This document shows positions 38,164-47,013 of a DNA stretch of 64,000 bases, piece after piece. Source of the DNA: Nocardioides ganghwensis (lineage in GTDB: Bacteria > Actinomycetota > Actinomycetes > Propionibacteriales > Nocardioidaceae); assembly GCF_014779655.1 (NCBI RefSeq), contig NZ_JACXYX010000008.1, forward strand, positions 62,001-126,000, in the 5' to 3' direction. A program made the position numbers and the translations under genes. The notes beneath the pieces are model-generated. The model ran no database searches. It was not told where the DNA came from and saw only the letters and a program-made list of their open reading frames with translations. Numbering within the stretch: position 1 is the first letter of the stretch; the number at the start of each line of letters is the position of its first letter.

Positions 38164-38976
38164 GTGAACTCACCGGCCCCGTCCAGATCGGCCTACCTCG
38201 ACGCGCCCCGTCCCCTGGCGTTCGCCCACCGCGGCGGGGCGTACCACCCCGACATCGAGGGCCTGGAGAACACGCTGGCCGCGTTCGCCCACGCCGTGGA
38301 GCTCGGCTACACCTACCTCGAGACCGACGTCCACGTCACCAGTGACGGGGTCCTGCTCGCCTTCCACGACACGGTCCTCGACCGGGTCACCGACCGCACC
38401 GGCCAGATCAGCGACACGACGTACGCCGAGGTGCAGCAGGCGCTGATCGGTGGTCGTGAGCGGGTGCCGACGCTGGCCCAGCTCTTCGACGCGTTCCCGC
38501 ACGCCCGCTTCAACATCGACCTCAAGTCGGCCGGGGCGGTCGAGGCACTCGCCGCCTTCGTCGAGGAGCGCGACGCGTGGGACCGGCTGCTGGTCGGGTC
38601 GTTCTCCGCCCGGCGGATGGCGGCGTTCCGCCGGCGCACCCGGGGACGGGTCGCGACGTCCGCACACCCGCTCGAGGTCGCCGCGTTCGTCCTCTCCCCC
38701 AGCGCTCGTCTGGCCCGGTGGCTCACCGGCGGACGCCCGGTGGCCCTGCAGGTCCCGCACCGCCAGGGCCGCCTGCTCGTGGCCTCCGCGGGGCTCGTAC
38801 GGCGCGCGCGTGCGGCAGGCGTGCAGGTGCACGTGTGGACGGTCGACGACCCGATCGAGATGAACACCCTCCTCGACCGTGGTGTCGACGGCATCATGAC
38901 CGATCGCACGGACATACTCAGGGACGTGCTCCGCGCCCGCGGACAGTGGAACGGCCCCGTGGAGGAACAGGCATGA
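38164..38976 (+). CDS. Glycerophosphodiester phosphodiesterase
   Basis: 270 aa, GTG start. The GDPD active-site residues are H22-R23 (AHRGG), E35-N36 (LENT), E53 and D55 (ETDVH) and H68 (FHDT). It hydrolyses glycerophosphodiesters to glycerol 3-phosphate and an alcohol. No signal peptide, so cytoplasmic. Its stop overlaps the MFS gene start by ATGA, so the transporter may bring in its substrate or a related compound (inference). Confidence 0.93.
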   Translation: MNSPAPSRSAYLDAPRPLAFAHRGGAYHPDIEGLENTLAAFAHAVELGYTYLETDVHVTSDGVLLAFHDTVLDRVTDRTGQISDTTYAEVQQALIGGRERVPTLAQLFDAFPHARFNIDLKSAGAVEALAAFVEERDAWDRLLVGSFSARRMAAFRRRTRGRVATSAHPLEVAAFVLSPSARLARWLTGGRPVALQVPHRQGRLLVASAGLVRRARAAGVQVHVWTVDDPIEMNTLLDRGVDGIMTDRTDILRDVLRARGQWNGPVEEQA

Positions 38977-40328
38977 GCGAGACAGGCGGCGGGATCGCCA
39001 ACGTGAAGCCCCTGGCGCAGGCCAAGGAGCAACGAGCCTGGTACTTCTACGACTGGGCGAACAGCGCGTTCGCGACGACGGTCTCGGGTGTGCTCTTCGG
39101 TCCCTACCTCATCGCGATCGCCGAGGAGGCCGCGGTCGGCGACCGCGTGTCGGTGCTGGGCCTGTCCGTCGCGCCGGGTGCGCTCCCGGCGTACGTCATC
39201 ACCTTCTCGACCCTGGTCTCGGCGCTCATCCTGCCGGTCCTCGGCGCGGTCGCCGACCGCACGTCGCGCAAGAAGGACCTGCTGGCGGGCTTCGCCTGGA
39301 GCGGCGCGTTCTTCGCAGGCCTGCTCTTCTTCATGACGGGCGACAACTGGCAGTTCGGCGCGATCACCTTCATCCTGGCCAACCTGTGCTTCGCGGCCTC
39401 GGCCGTCGTCAACGACTCGATCCTGCCGATCATCTCGACCGAGTCCGACCGCGACCGCGTCTCCTCCCGGGGCTGGGCCTACGGCTATGCGGGTGGTGGC
39501 CTGCTCCTGGCCCTCAACTTCGTCCTGGTGAGCTTCCACGACACCTTCGGCCTGACCGAGGGCATGGCGGTGCGCATCTCGCTCCTGTCGGCGGCCGTGT
39601 GGTGGGCGGCCTTCACCTTCATCCCCTTCCGTGGCCTGCAGAACCACCAGCCGGTGGACGTGGAGCAGGTCGAGGGCGGGGTGCTGCAGCGCAGCTTCGG
39701 CCAGCTCTGGATCACGCTGAAGGAGCTGCGCAACTACCCCGTGGCACTGACCTTCCTGCTCGCGTACCTGTTCTTCAACGACGGCATCCAGACGGTGATC
39801 AGCCAGGCGTCCGTCTACGGCGTCGAGGAGCTCGGATTCCCCCAGGGCACCATGCTCGGCGTCTACCTCCTCGTGCAGTTCGTCGCCGTCGGCGGTGCCC
39901 TGCTCTTCGGGCGCATCGCCGCGACCCGCGGGGCCAAGAACACGATCCTCGGGGGGCTCGGGATCTGGATGCTCATCGTGACGGCCGGGCTGTTCATCCC
40001 GGAGAAGTCCCTGGTCCCGCTCCTGCTCCTCGGCGCCGCGATCGGCCTGGTGCTCGGCGGCACCCAGGCGCTGGCCCGGTCCTACTTCTCGCTGCTGATC
40101 CCCCGCGGCAAGGAGGCCGAGTTCTTCAGCTTCTACCACGCCATGGAGCGAGGTACGTCGTGGTTCGGCACCCTGGTCTTCGGCCTGGTCTACACGTTCA
40201 CGGGCTCCTACCGACCGGCCATCTTCGCCCTGATCATCTTCTTCGTCGTCGGGGGACTCCTGCTGATGCGGGTCGACACGGCCAAGGGAATCCGCGACGC
40301 CGGCAACGACGTACCAGCGGTGATCTGA
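38973..40328 (+). CDS. MFS transporter, Atg22/UMF1-type
   Basis: 451 aa with about 12 hydrophobic segments. The N-terminal WYFYDWANSAFATTVSGVLFGPYL is the hallmark of the Atg22-like (vacuole effluxer) MFS family in bacteria. GAVADRTSRKKDL is the loop 2-3 motif. Substrate unknown; yeast Atg22 effluxes amino acids from the vacuole. It is co-translated with the GDPD gene and followed by a nested stem-loop. Confidence 0.9.
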   Translation: MSETGGGIANVKPLAQAKEQRAWYFYDWANSAFATTVSGVLFGPYLIAIAEEAAVGDRVSVLGLSVAPGALPAYVITFSTLVSALILPVLGAVADRTSRKKDLLAGFAWSGAFFAGLLFFMTGDNWQFGAITFILANLCFAASAVVNDSILPIISTESDRDRVSSRGWAYGYAGGGLLLALNFVLVSFHDTFGLTEGMAVRISLLSAAVWWAAFTFIPFRGLQNHQPVDVEQVEGGVLQRSFGQLWITLKELRNYPVALTFLLAYLFFNDGIQTVISQASVYGVEELGFPQGTMLGVYLLVQFVAVGGALLFGRIAATRGAKNTILGGLGIWMLIVTAGLFIPEKSLVPLLLLGAAIGLVLGGTQALARSYFSLLIPRGKEAEFFSFYHAMERGTSWFGTLVFGLVYTFTGSYRPAIFALIIFFVVGGLLLMRVDTAKGIRDAGNDVPAVI

Positions 40329-40361
40329 GGACCGTGTGCCCCCTGCCCGGGGTCGTCCGCG

Positions 40362-40400
40362 AGGCGAGCTCCACCCCTGGGGGTGAAGTTCGTCTCGCCT
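40362..40400 (+). terminator. Nested stem-loop after the MFS gene
   Basis: Outer arms AGGCGAG (40362-40368) and CTCGCCT (40394-40400) enclose an inner CACCCC-TG-GGGGTG stem. It lies 33 bases after the MFS stop and 30 bases before the SigR-type promoter, consistent with ending the upstream transcript. No T-tract is seen. Confidence 0.5.
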
Positions 40401-40429
40401 GAGCGTGGTTCCTGCGCCCACGAATCCGC

Positions 40430-40455
40430 GGAATTGTGACAACCCCGCTACCGTT
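40430..40455 (+). promoter_or_regulatory. SigR/SigH-type ECF promoter for rbpA
   Basis: GGAAT at 40430-40434 and GTT at 40453-40455 are separated by exactly 18 bases, the consensus of Streptomyces SigR and mycobacterial SigH disulfide-stress promoters. It lies about 135 bases before the rbpA start. rbpA is a known SigR target in Streptomyces coelicolor, which supports the assignment. Confidence 0.75.
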
Positions 40456-40589
40456 GAAGGCTGTAGAAGTTTCGGTACGGCCGAGCCGCGTCGCCACGAG
40501 CGGCGTCACGGACCACGGTCTGGCTCGTCGTACTGGAAAGGACCCGACAAAATACAACGGGTGTCAGCAACCCAATGGAGGTGGGCACT

Positions 40590-40970
40590 GTGGCGGAGCG
40601 CACACTGCGTGGCGCGAGGCTCGGCGGCCAGAGTTTCGAGGACGAGCGCGGCATCGAGTTCGCAGCTCGCCAGCAGGTCGGTTACCGGTGCAAGCAGGGG
40701 CACGACTTCGAGGTCACGATGTCGGTCGAGGCCGACATCCCGGCCGTGTGGGAGTGCCCGCGCTGCGGCGCCGAGGCCCTGAGCACCGCGGGGATCCTGC
40801 CCGAGGAGAAGGTCGAGAAGCCGGCCCGTACGCACTGGGACATGCTCCTGGAGCGGCGCTCGGAGAAGGAGCTCGAGGACATCCTCAAGGAGCGCCTCGA
40901 GCTGCTGCGCGGCGGCGAGATCGGTCCCGCGCACCTGCACCGCGCCAACAAGAAGAAGCGTGTCAGCTGA
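40590..40970 (+). CDS. rbpA: RNA polymerase-binding protein RbpA
   Basis: 126 aa from GTG 40590, with GGAGG 8 bases upstream; the MAERTLRGARLG start aligns with other RbpA proteins, whereas ATG 40575 would add five residues. The N-terminal tail (1-25) and core zinc-type domain have C34, H38 and C56/C59 (YRCKQGHDF, CPRCG). The basic linker and sigma-interaction domain are at about 72-107 (THWDMLLERRSEKELEDIL). RbpA binds the principal sigma factor and RNA polymerase and stabilises open complexes, and contributes to rifampicin tolerance. It precedes fxsA-ppm-lnt on the opposite strand, as near Rv2050-Rv2053c. Confidence 0.96.
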   Translation: MAERTLRGARLGGQSFEDERGIEFAARQQVGYRCKQGHDFEVTMSVEADIPAVWECPRCGAEALSTAGILPEEKVEKPARTHWDMLLERRSEKELEDILKERLELLRGGEIGPAHLHRANKKKRVS

Positions 40971-40993
40971 GCCGAGAGGTCAGCTGAGGCGCG

Positions 40994-41554
40994 TCACTCG
41001 ACGACGTCGCCCCGGACCACCGGGCCTCCGGGCCCGGGGCCGGGGCGTCCGTCATTTCCGGATGGGCCCCCGGACGGACCTCCGGGGTGCCCGAAGCCGG
41101 TCCCGAACCCGGGACCGAAGGGCCCGCCGAGGCCGGGCCCTGCCACGAGACGACGCTCGACGACCGTGGTGAGCAGCCGCCGGGCCACCGGGCGCGTGAA
41201 CGGTAGGATCAGCAGGATGCCGGCGACGTCGAGGACGAAGCCCGGGCTCAGCATGAGCGTGCCGCCGATCAGGATGAGCGCTCCGTCCGCGATCTCGCGG
41301 GCGGGCATCCGGCCGTTCTGCAGGGCGGCGCGCAGCGCCTGCCACGCGCGGCCGCCCTCGCGCTTGATGAGCCACGCCCCGACCATGCTGTCGAGCACGA
41401 GGAGCGCGATCGTCCACCAGGGTCCGACCAGCTGTCCCACCTGGAGGATCACCCAGATCTCGACCAGTGGCACCACCACGAACGCCACGGCCAGCACCGG
41501 CCGCAGCCACCGCCTGCGGCGTGGCCCCGTACGTGGTGCGGCCGGGTGGGTCAT
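40994..41554 (-). CDS. fxsA: FxsA-family membrane protein
   Basis: 186 aa from ATG 41554, overlapping the ppm stop by ATGA. Three to four hydrophobic segments (LAVAFVVVPLVEIWVILQVG, TIALLVLDSMVGAWLI, LILIGGTLMLSPGFVLDVAG) match FxsA, a protein named for suppressing F exclusion of phage T7. The C-terminal tail is Gly/Pro-rich (PGLGGPFGPGFG, GGPSGGPSG). It sits with ppm and lnt as in Mycobacterium. Confidence 0.92.
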   Translation of the reverse strand: MTHPAAPRTGPRRRRWLRPVLAVAFVVVPLVEIWVILQVGQLVGPWWTIALLVLDSMVGAWLIKREGGRAWQALRAALQNGRMPAREIADGALILIGGTLMLSPGFVLDVAGILLILPFTRPVARRLLTTVVERRLVAGPGLGGPFGPGFGTGFGHPGGPSGGPSGNDGRPGPGPGGPVVRGDVVE

Positions 41555-42303
41555 GCCCGGCTCCAGCGCCGCCGCAGCTGGGCGCGCCGCTCCGACAGAC
41601 CCCACCGGGTGATCCTCCGCAGCGACTCGCTGGCCACCTGGCCGCTCATCTTGGAGTCGCCGCGCTCACGCTCGACGAAGTCGATCGGCACCTCGGCGAT
41701 CCGGAGACCGCGGCCGAGGGTGCGATAGGCGAGGTCGGTCTGGAACACGTATCCAGTAGACCTCACCGAGCCAAGGTCGATCGCCTCCAGCGTCGTGCGG
41801 CGGAACAGGCGGTAGCCGGCCGTCGCGTCCTTCACCCGGATCCCGAGCAGCAGCCGGACGTACAGGTTGCCGCCCCGCGAGAGCAGCAGGCGCTGGAGCG
41901 GCCAGTTGACCACCGATCCGCCCGGGACGTAGCGCGAGCCGATGACCAGGTCGGCGTCCTGCAGCGCCTCGAGAAGGCGCCCGAGCTGCTCGGGCTGGTG
42001 CGAGCCGTCGGCGTCCATCTCCCCGATGACGTCGTACCCCGAGCGCAGCGCGACGTCGAAGCCGTGGAGGTAGGCCGCACCGAGCCCGGCCTTCTCCGTG
42101 CGGTGCACGACGCTGATCGCGGGGTCGGCGGCCGCGAGGTCGTCGGCGAGCCCGCCGGTGCCGTCCGGGCTGTTGTCGTCCACGACCAGCACGTCGACGC
42201 CTGGCTGGGCCTGGCGCAGCCGAGCGACGATCCACGCGAGGTTGTCCGCCTCGTTGTAGGTCGGGATGACCATGACGCAGCGGCCGAGTCCGTCGACACT
42301 CAC
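41551..42303 (-). CDS. ppm: Polyprenol monophosphomannose synthase (glycosyltransferase family 2)
   Basis: 250 aa from GTG 42303, overlapping the lnt stop by GTGA. GT2 motifs are VIPTYNEADNL, VVDDNSPDGT and the DxD motif in EMDADGSHQ. No membrane segments, so it is a cytoplasmic-face enzyme. It moves mannose from GDP-mannose to polyprenyl phosphate, donor for lipomannan and protein O-mannosylation. In Mycobacterium tuberculosis the same activity is fused to Lnt in Ppm1 (Rv2051c); here the two are separate but translationally coupled. Confidence 0.94.
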   Translation of the reverse strand: MSVDGLGRCVMVIPTYNEADNLAWIVARLRQAQPGVDVLVVDDNSPDGTGGLADDLAAADPAISVVHRTEKAGLGAAYLHGFDVALRSGYDVIGEMDADGSHQPEQLGRLLEALQDADLVIGSRYVPGGSVVNWPLQRLLLSRGGNLYVRLLLGIRVKDATAGYRLFRRTTLEAIDLGSVRSTGYVFQTDLAYRTLGRGLRIAEVPIDFVERERGDSKMSGQVASESLRRITRWGLSERRAQLRRRWSRA

Positions 42304-43856
42304 GCGGGCGTACCTCGCTCCAGGGACTCCACGGGGTGGAGGGATGGGTGGTCAGGGCGGTTGCCCGACCGGCGACGACGATAGGTGACGGCGACGGCCG
42401 TGGTGTGCAGGACGAGGAAGATCAGCGTGAGTCGCGCGGGCCAGACCCCGAGGCGTACGGCGGGGGTGGTCGTGGTGCTCAGGCCCACGGTCTCCACCAG
42501 CACCTCCTGGGTGCGCGCGGGCGCCGAGGCGACCACGGTGCCGTCCGGGCGCACGACCCCCGAGACGCCGTTGATCGCCGCGACCACGACCCACCGCCCG
42601 GTCTCCAGCGCCCGCAGCCGGCTGATCTCGAACTGCTGCCCGAGCTGGCCGGTGCGGCTGAACATCGCGTTGCTGGTCTGCACGGTCACGAGCTCGGCGC
42701 CGCGGGCGACCTGCCCGGCCAGGCCGTCGTCGTAGGCCACGTCGAAGCAGATGGCGTCGGCCACGAGGTGCCCGCCGACGCGGATCGGCTCCAGGCTGGT
42801 GCCGCGGACCATGTCACGCGGCACCTCGGTCAGCCGGCCGTAGGTCGAGGGCATCCAGCTGGTCCCGCGGAAGGGGATGTACTCGCCGTAGGGCACCGGG
42901 TTGCGCTTGGTGTAGCGGTCCCCGCTGCCGAGGCCCGGCTGGTAGACGATGCCCTGGTTGAGCACCTGGGTGTCGTCGAGCGGGTTGCTGTTGGTGCCGC
43001 CGACGAGGATCGGCACCCCGATCGCGTCCGACGCGGCGACGATGCCGCCGTTGATCTCGGTGTCGAGGAAGGGGTCCACGGCGGTGGAGTTCTCCGGCCA
43101 CACCACGAAGTCCGGTCGTTGCTGCTCCCCCGCCTCGACCGCGTCGGCCAGCTCGCGGGTGAGCCGCACGTGGTTGGCGGTGACCTCGCGGTGCACGGCC
43201 GGCACGTTGAGACCGGTGCCGGGGACGTCGCCCTGCACCGCAGCGATGGTCGCGGTGCCGGTGCGCTCGAGCGGGTACGACACCAGCGCGGGGCCGAGCG
43301 TGACGACGACGAGCCCGGCGACGGCGGCGTACGCCGTGCGCGTGGGTGAGCGCACCTCGAGCAGCAGCCAGGCCAGCATGGTGCCGGTCAGCGCGACGAG
43401 GAAGCTGGTGCCGGTCATCCCGATCCACGGGACGGTGTCGGCCCACGGGGTGTCGGCGGTGGCGAACACGAGGCGACCGAAGGGCATGCCGCTGAACGGG
43501 AAGCCGCTCCGCCAGGTCTCGATGCCGACCCACCACAGCGCGGCGAGCACCGGCCACGCGCGCACGCGCATGCTCCAGGCGAGCCCGATCCCCAGCGGGA
43601 CGAAGAACGCGGACTCCATGGCGCACATCGCCAGCCACGCGTCGGTGCCGACGGCCCGCATCCAGACCATGACCGCGTAGATGAACCCGATCCCGAACAG
43701 CAGGCTGGGGAGCCACGCCCGCCGCGGCGCCAGGCCGCGTACGGAGAGCACGAGTGCGGCGATCGCCGGCGGCATCACCCACGCGTGCCCGACCGGCTCG
43801 AAGGCCGCTGCGAGCACGAGGCCGCCGACGAGGGCGAGGAGGCAGCGCAGCGGCAC
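42300..43856 (-). CDS. lnt: Apolipoprotein N-acyltransferase
   Basis: About 518 aa from GTG 43856; an alternative TTG at 43937 adds 27 residues and neither has a clear ribosome binding site. Six or so N-terminal membrane segments (LALVGGLVLAAAFEPVGH, WVMPPAIAALVLS) precede a nitrilase-type domain with catalytic Glu in VVWPENSTA, Lys in RYTKRNPVPYGEYIPF and Cys in DAICFDVAY. It N-acylates the lipid-modified Cys of lipoproteins such as the cyclophilin and FKBP lipoproteins of this window. Coupled to ppm and fxsA downstream. Confidence 0.93.
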   Translation of the reverse strand: MPLRCLLALVGGLVLAAAFEPVGHAWVMPPAIAALVLSVRGLAPRRAWLPSLLFGIGFIYAVMVWMRAVGTDAWLAMCAMESAFFVPLGIGLAWSMRVRAWPVLAALWWVGIETWRSGFPFSGMPFGRLVFATADTPWADTVPWIGMTGTSFLVALTGTMLAWLLLEVRSPTRTAYAAVAGLVVVTLGPALVSYPLERTGTATIAAVQGDVPGTGLNVPAVHREVTANHVRLTRELADAVEAGEQQRPDFVVWPENSTAVDPFLDTEINGGIVAASDAIGVPILVGGTNSNPLDDTQVLNQGIVYQPGLGSGDRYTKRNPVPYGEYIPFRGTSWMPSTYGRLTEVPRDMVRGTSLEPIRVGGHLVADAICFDVAYDDGLAGQVARGAELVTVQTSNAMFSRTGQLGQQFEISRLRALETGRWVVVAAINGVSGVVRPDGTVVASAPARTQEVLVETVGLSTTTTPAVRLGVWPARLTLIFLVLHTTAVAVTYRRRRSGNRPDHPSLHPVESLERGTPA

Positions 43857-44282
43857 GGACAGACCGTAGCCGACGACCCGGCAGGCGGGGTCGGGCGCCT
43901 GCAGCGGTGCGGGAGGAACGAGGGGGCTTCGGACCAACGCGCGCCCGACTGGCTGACGAGCACGCGAAGTTGTCTAAGGCCCCGAGGTTCCTCCCGCATC
44001 CAGCCCCCGCGGGGCACCGTCGACGGGTCGGCGGACGGTGGGAATCGCTGGCTTCGCGTACCCCACGCTCGTCTCCCCTCTGCCGAAGGTGCCACCCGCG
44101 AGCTGCACAGGCGGACTGGGGAACGATCCCTCCCGGCTCCGGGAGTGTCAACACGCGTCTGACCTGCGCAAACGTGCGTTTTCGCAGGTCAACGGACTGC
44201 GCTCGCGGAGAAACTCGTCAGACAAATCTCGGCGGTCGCGGCGTGTCGCAGCGGGACACGCCGAGGGCAGGGCGTCCGGGTC
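43857..44282. other. Intergenic region between kal and lnt with dyad symmetries
   Basis: Roughly 345-425 bases without a credible gene, depending on the lnt start. It holds CTCCCGG-CT-CCGGGAG (44130-44145) and a large near-palindrome at 44160-44191: TGACCTGCG and CGCAGGTCA arms around AAACG-TG-CGTTT (14 of 16 half-site bases match). Read on the minus strand these lie 90 or more bases after the kal stop, so they may be terminators or an operator for lnt. Nothing else is seen. Confidence 0.45.
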
Positions 44283-44693
44283 TCAGGGACGCGGTGGCAC
44301 GACCACGGTGCCGGTGGCGGTGGTGGCCACGATCGGCGGGTCGAGGACCTCCGCGGCGCCGGGGGCGTCGGCTGTTGGCGCACCCCGTCCGACGACGCGG
44401 ACCTCGAAGTCCATCACCCTGCTCCGGGTGCCCTCGCGGGCGAGGGTCGCGGTGATCTCCACGATGTCACCGGCCCGCACCGGGGCCCTGAACTGGACGT
44501 CGGAGTAGGACGCGAAGAGGCCCTCGTCGCCGTCGAGGAGGATGCACATCTCGGTCGCCACGTCCCCGAAGAGGCCGAGGCTGTAGGCCCCGTCGACCAG
44601 GTTGCCGGCGTAGTGGGCGTGGGAGTAGGGCACGTAGCGGCGGTGGGTGACGACGGTGCCGACGCGGCCCCCGGACGGTTGGGTGCCGGTCAT
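44283..44693 (-). CDS. kal: 3-aminobutyryl-CoA ammonia-lyase (Kal), hotdog fold
   Basis: 136 aa, overlapping the kamE stop by ATGA. It matches the Kal family of lysine fermenters: YSHAHYAGNLVDGAYSLGLFGDVATEM, DGDEGLFASYSDVQF and APVRAGDIVEITATL. In that pathway Kal removes ammonia from L-3-aminobutyryl-CoA to give crotonyl-CoA. The call rests on sequence pattern plus position last in the kdd-kamD-kamE-kal unit. The C-terminal 20 residues are low-complexity (TTATGTVVVPPRP). Confidence 0.85.
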   Translation of the reverse strand: MTGTQPSGGRVGTVVTHRRYVPYSHAHYAGNLVDGAYSLGLFGDVATEMCILLDGDEGLFASYSDVQFRAPVRAGDIVEITATLAREGTRSRVMDFEVRVVGRGAPTADAPGAAEVLDPPIVATTATGTVVVPPRP

Positions 44694-45427
44694 GAGGCCT
44701 TCTCCTGGGTGAGCCGGTGGACGATGAAGGACGCCACCTCGCCGGGCGTGGTGCCGCGGCTGAAGACGCGGTCCACGCCGAGCTCCTCGGCCATGGTCTC
44801 GTCGAAGCGCGGCCCGCCGACGACCAGCAGGGGTCGCGTGGCGGCCGGGTACGCCTCGCGGAAGGCCGCGGACATCTCGCGGGTGTTGAGCAGGTGCGCG
44901 TCGCGCTGGGTGACGACCTGCGAGACGAGGACCGCGTCGGCCCTCTCCTCGCGGGCTGCCTCGACGAGCTGGGGGACCGAGACCTGGGCGCCGAGGTTCA
45001 CGACCTTGAGCTCGCGGTAGTACTCGAGGCCCTTCTCCCCCGCGAAGCCCTTGATGTTGAGGATCGCGTCGATGCCGACCGTGTGGGCGTCGGTACCGAT
45101 GCAGGCCCCCACCACCGTGAGTCGGCGGCGCAGCGAGCGCTTGATCGCGGCGTTCGCCTCCTTGGGCGTCAGCAGCGGGTAGTCGCGCTCGACCACCTCG
45201 ACGGTGCTGGGGTCGACGAGGTGGTTGACCCGGCCGTAGACGACGAAGAAGGTGAAGCCCTCCCCCATCGGCTTGGCGTGCACGACGAGCGCCGGGTCCA
45301 TGCCCATCTTGTTGGCGAGCTGCACCGCGGCGCCCTCGGCCACCTTGGAGTGCTCGATCGGGAGCGTGAACGAGAGCTGCACCATGCCGTCGCCGGTGGT
45401 GTCGCCGTAGGGGCGGATCAGGGTCAC
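44690..45427 (-). CDS. kamE: Lysine 5,6-aminomutase beta subunit
   Basis: 245 aa from GTG 45427, overlapping the kamD stop by GTGA. It carries the cobalamin motif D113-A-H115-T-V-G118, with H115 the axial cobalt ligand, and K126 (AILNIKG), 11 residues later, as the PLP-binding lysine, the same spacing as H133/K144 in the clostridial enzyme. The beta subunit brings adenosylcobalamin and PLP to the alpha subunit to move an amino group from C6 to C5 of beta-lysine. Confidence 0.92.
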   Translation of the reverse strand: MTLIRPYGDTTGDGMVQLSFTLPIEHSKVAEGAAVQLANKMGMDPALVVHAKPMGEGFTFFVVYGRVNHLVDPSTVEVVERDYPLLTPKEANAAIKRSLRRRLTVVGACIGTDAHTVGIDAILNIKGFAGEKGLEYYRELKVVNLGAQVSVPQLVEAAREERADAVLVSQVVTQRDAHLLNTREMSAAFREAYPAATRPLLVVGGPRFDETMAEELGVDRVFSRGTTPGEVASFIVHRLTQEKAS

Positions 45428-47013
45428 GAACCCTCCAGGATCTCGGTCGCGGGGTTGTAGTAGTCGCCCGCCTTGCGGGCCACGCCGTCGAGGCCCTTGC
45501 CCTTGTCGGCGGGGCGCTTCATCAGGCCGAACGTGCCGTCGGCGATCGCGGCCAGCAGCGGCGGGTCGCCGGCGGCGTCGGTGTCGTCCTTGATCTCCTG
45601 GAGCAGGTCGACGGCCTCGCCGAGCACCTCGCGCGCACGCCTCGCGATGAAGCCGTCGGGCGAGGGGTGGAAGTCCTCGTGCAGGTTGCCGGCGGCGTTC
45701 ATGACGTAGCGGACGTTCTGCAGGGCCAGGTCGCGGTCGGAGATCCACGGGGTCACGACGGCCTCGGTCATCATCCCGACCAGCAGGATGCCCTGGCCGG
45801 TCATGGCCCCGACGAGGTTGAAGAAGCCGTCGAGGAGATAGCCCTTGAAGATGTCGCCGGTCATGTGCCGCGTGGGCGGCATCCACTTCAGCGGTGCGTC
45901 GGGGAACAGCTCGCGCGCGAGCATCGCGTGGGCGAGCTCGAGGCGGAACGAGTCGGGGACCTCCGGGTCGATCTCGAAGGCGTGCCCGAGCCCGAGCTGC
46001 CAGTCCTCGAGCCCGGCCTCCTTGGCGAAGTACTCGTTGAGCAGCTGGCTCGTCGTGACGGTGTGCGCCGCCTCGACCGCGTCGGCGGTGGTGAGGTAGT
46101 TGTCCTCGCCGGTGTTGATGATGATCCCGGCGCGTGCGTGGATCTGCCGGCTGAAGCGCTGGTCGACGAAGGTGCGGATCGGGTTGATGTCGCGGAAGAG
46201 GATCCCGTACATCGAGTCGTTGAGCATCATGTCGAGACGCTCGAGGCCGGCAAGGGTCGCGATCTCGGGCATGCAGAGCCCGGAGGCGTAGTTGGTGAGC
46301 CGGACGTAGCGGCCGAGCTCCCTCGACGTCTCGTCGAGGGCGGCGCGCATCAGGCGGAAGTTCTCCTGGGTGGCGTACGTGCCTGCGAAGCCCTCGCGCG
46401 TGGCGCCCTCGGGCACGAAGTCCAGCAGCGACTGCCCGGTCGAGCGGATCACCGCGATCACGTCGGCGCCCTCGCGGGCCGCGGCCTGGGCCTGCGGGAT
46501 GTCCTCGTGGATGTCGCCGGTGGCGACGATGAGGTAGATCCAGGGCTTGCTCGGCGCGTCACCGACCTTGGCGATCATCCTCTCGCGGGCGACGCGCTGG
46601 CGGTCGATCCGCTTGATGCCGGCGGCCACGGCCTTGCGGGAGGCGGCGCGGGCGCGGGTGGCGTCCCTGCCCTCGGGGACCCGGAAGGTCACCGATCCGG
46701 CGGCGGCCTTCTGCGCGAGCGCCAGCAGGTCGTCGCCCTCGCCACGGACCAGCGCGTCCCAGACGGGGAGGGTCACGCCGTGCTCGAGGCCCACGTCGGC
46801 GCGGACGACGTCGGCCAGGCGGTTGACCCACGGCGTGCCGTCGGGGTCGGCACCGCCGAGGCCGGCCAGGCGCAGCGTCGCCCGCTCGACCGAGACGGTC
46901 GTGTGGCGCTGGGCGAGGTCGACGATGGGCTTGCCGACCTGGCGCGCGAGCGTGCGCGCGCGGCGTACGTCAGCCTTGTCGATGCCGAGCTGGCTGGCCT
47001 TCCCCACGGCCAT
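45424..47013 (-). CDS. kamD: Lysine 5,6-aminomutase alpha subunit
   Basis: 529 aa from ATG 47013, coupled to kdd by a TGATG junction. The sequence (WIYLIVATGDIHEDIPQAQA, VIRSTGQSLLDFVPEG, NDSMYGILFRDIN, NTGEDNYLTTADAV) matches the TIM-barrel alpha subunit of D-lysine/L-beta-lysine 5,6-aminomutase. It holds the substrate and contacts PLP and the B12 cofactor carried by KamE. The enzyme needs a reactivating factor in clostridia; none is in the window. Confidence 0.93.
   Translation of the reverse strand: MAVGKASQLGIDKADVRRARTLARQVGKPIVDLAQRHTTVSVERATLRLAGLGGADPDGTPWVNRLADVVRADVGLEHGVTLPVWDALVRGEGDDLLALAQKAAAGSVTFRVPEGRDATRARAASRKAVAAGIKRIDRQRVARERMIAKVGDAPSKPWIYLIVATGDIHEDIPQAQAAAREGADVIAVIRSTGQSLLDFVPEGATREGFAGTYATQENFRLMRAALDETSRELGRYVRLTNYASGLCMPEIATLAGLERLDMMLNDSMYGILFRDINPIRTFVDQRFSRQIHARAGIIINTGEDNYLTTADAVEAAHTVTTSQLLNEYFAKEAGLEDWQLGLGHAFEIDPEVPDSFRLELAHAMLARELFPDAPLKWMPPTRHMTGDIFKGYLLDGFFNLVGAMTGQGILLVGMMTEAVVTPWISDRDLALQNVRYVMNAAGNLHEDFHPSPDGFIARRAREVLGEAVDLLQEIKDDTDAAGDPPLLAAIADGTFGLMKRPADKGKGLDGVARKAGDYYNPATEILEGS

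Noticed and set aside
44094..44282. Plus-strand frames in the gap before kal
   Set aside because: Translation is Arg/Ser/Gly-rich without a family pattern and runs antisense into kal; no ribosome binding site.
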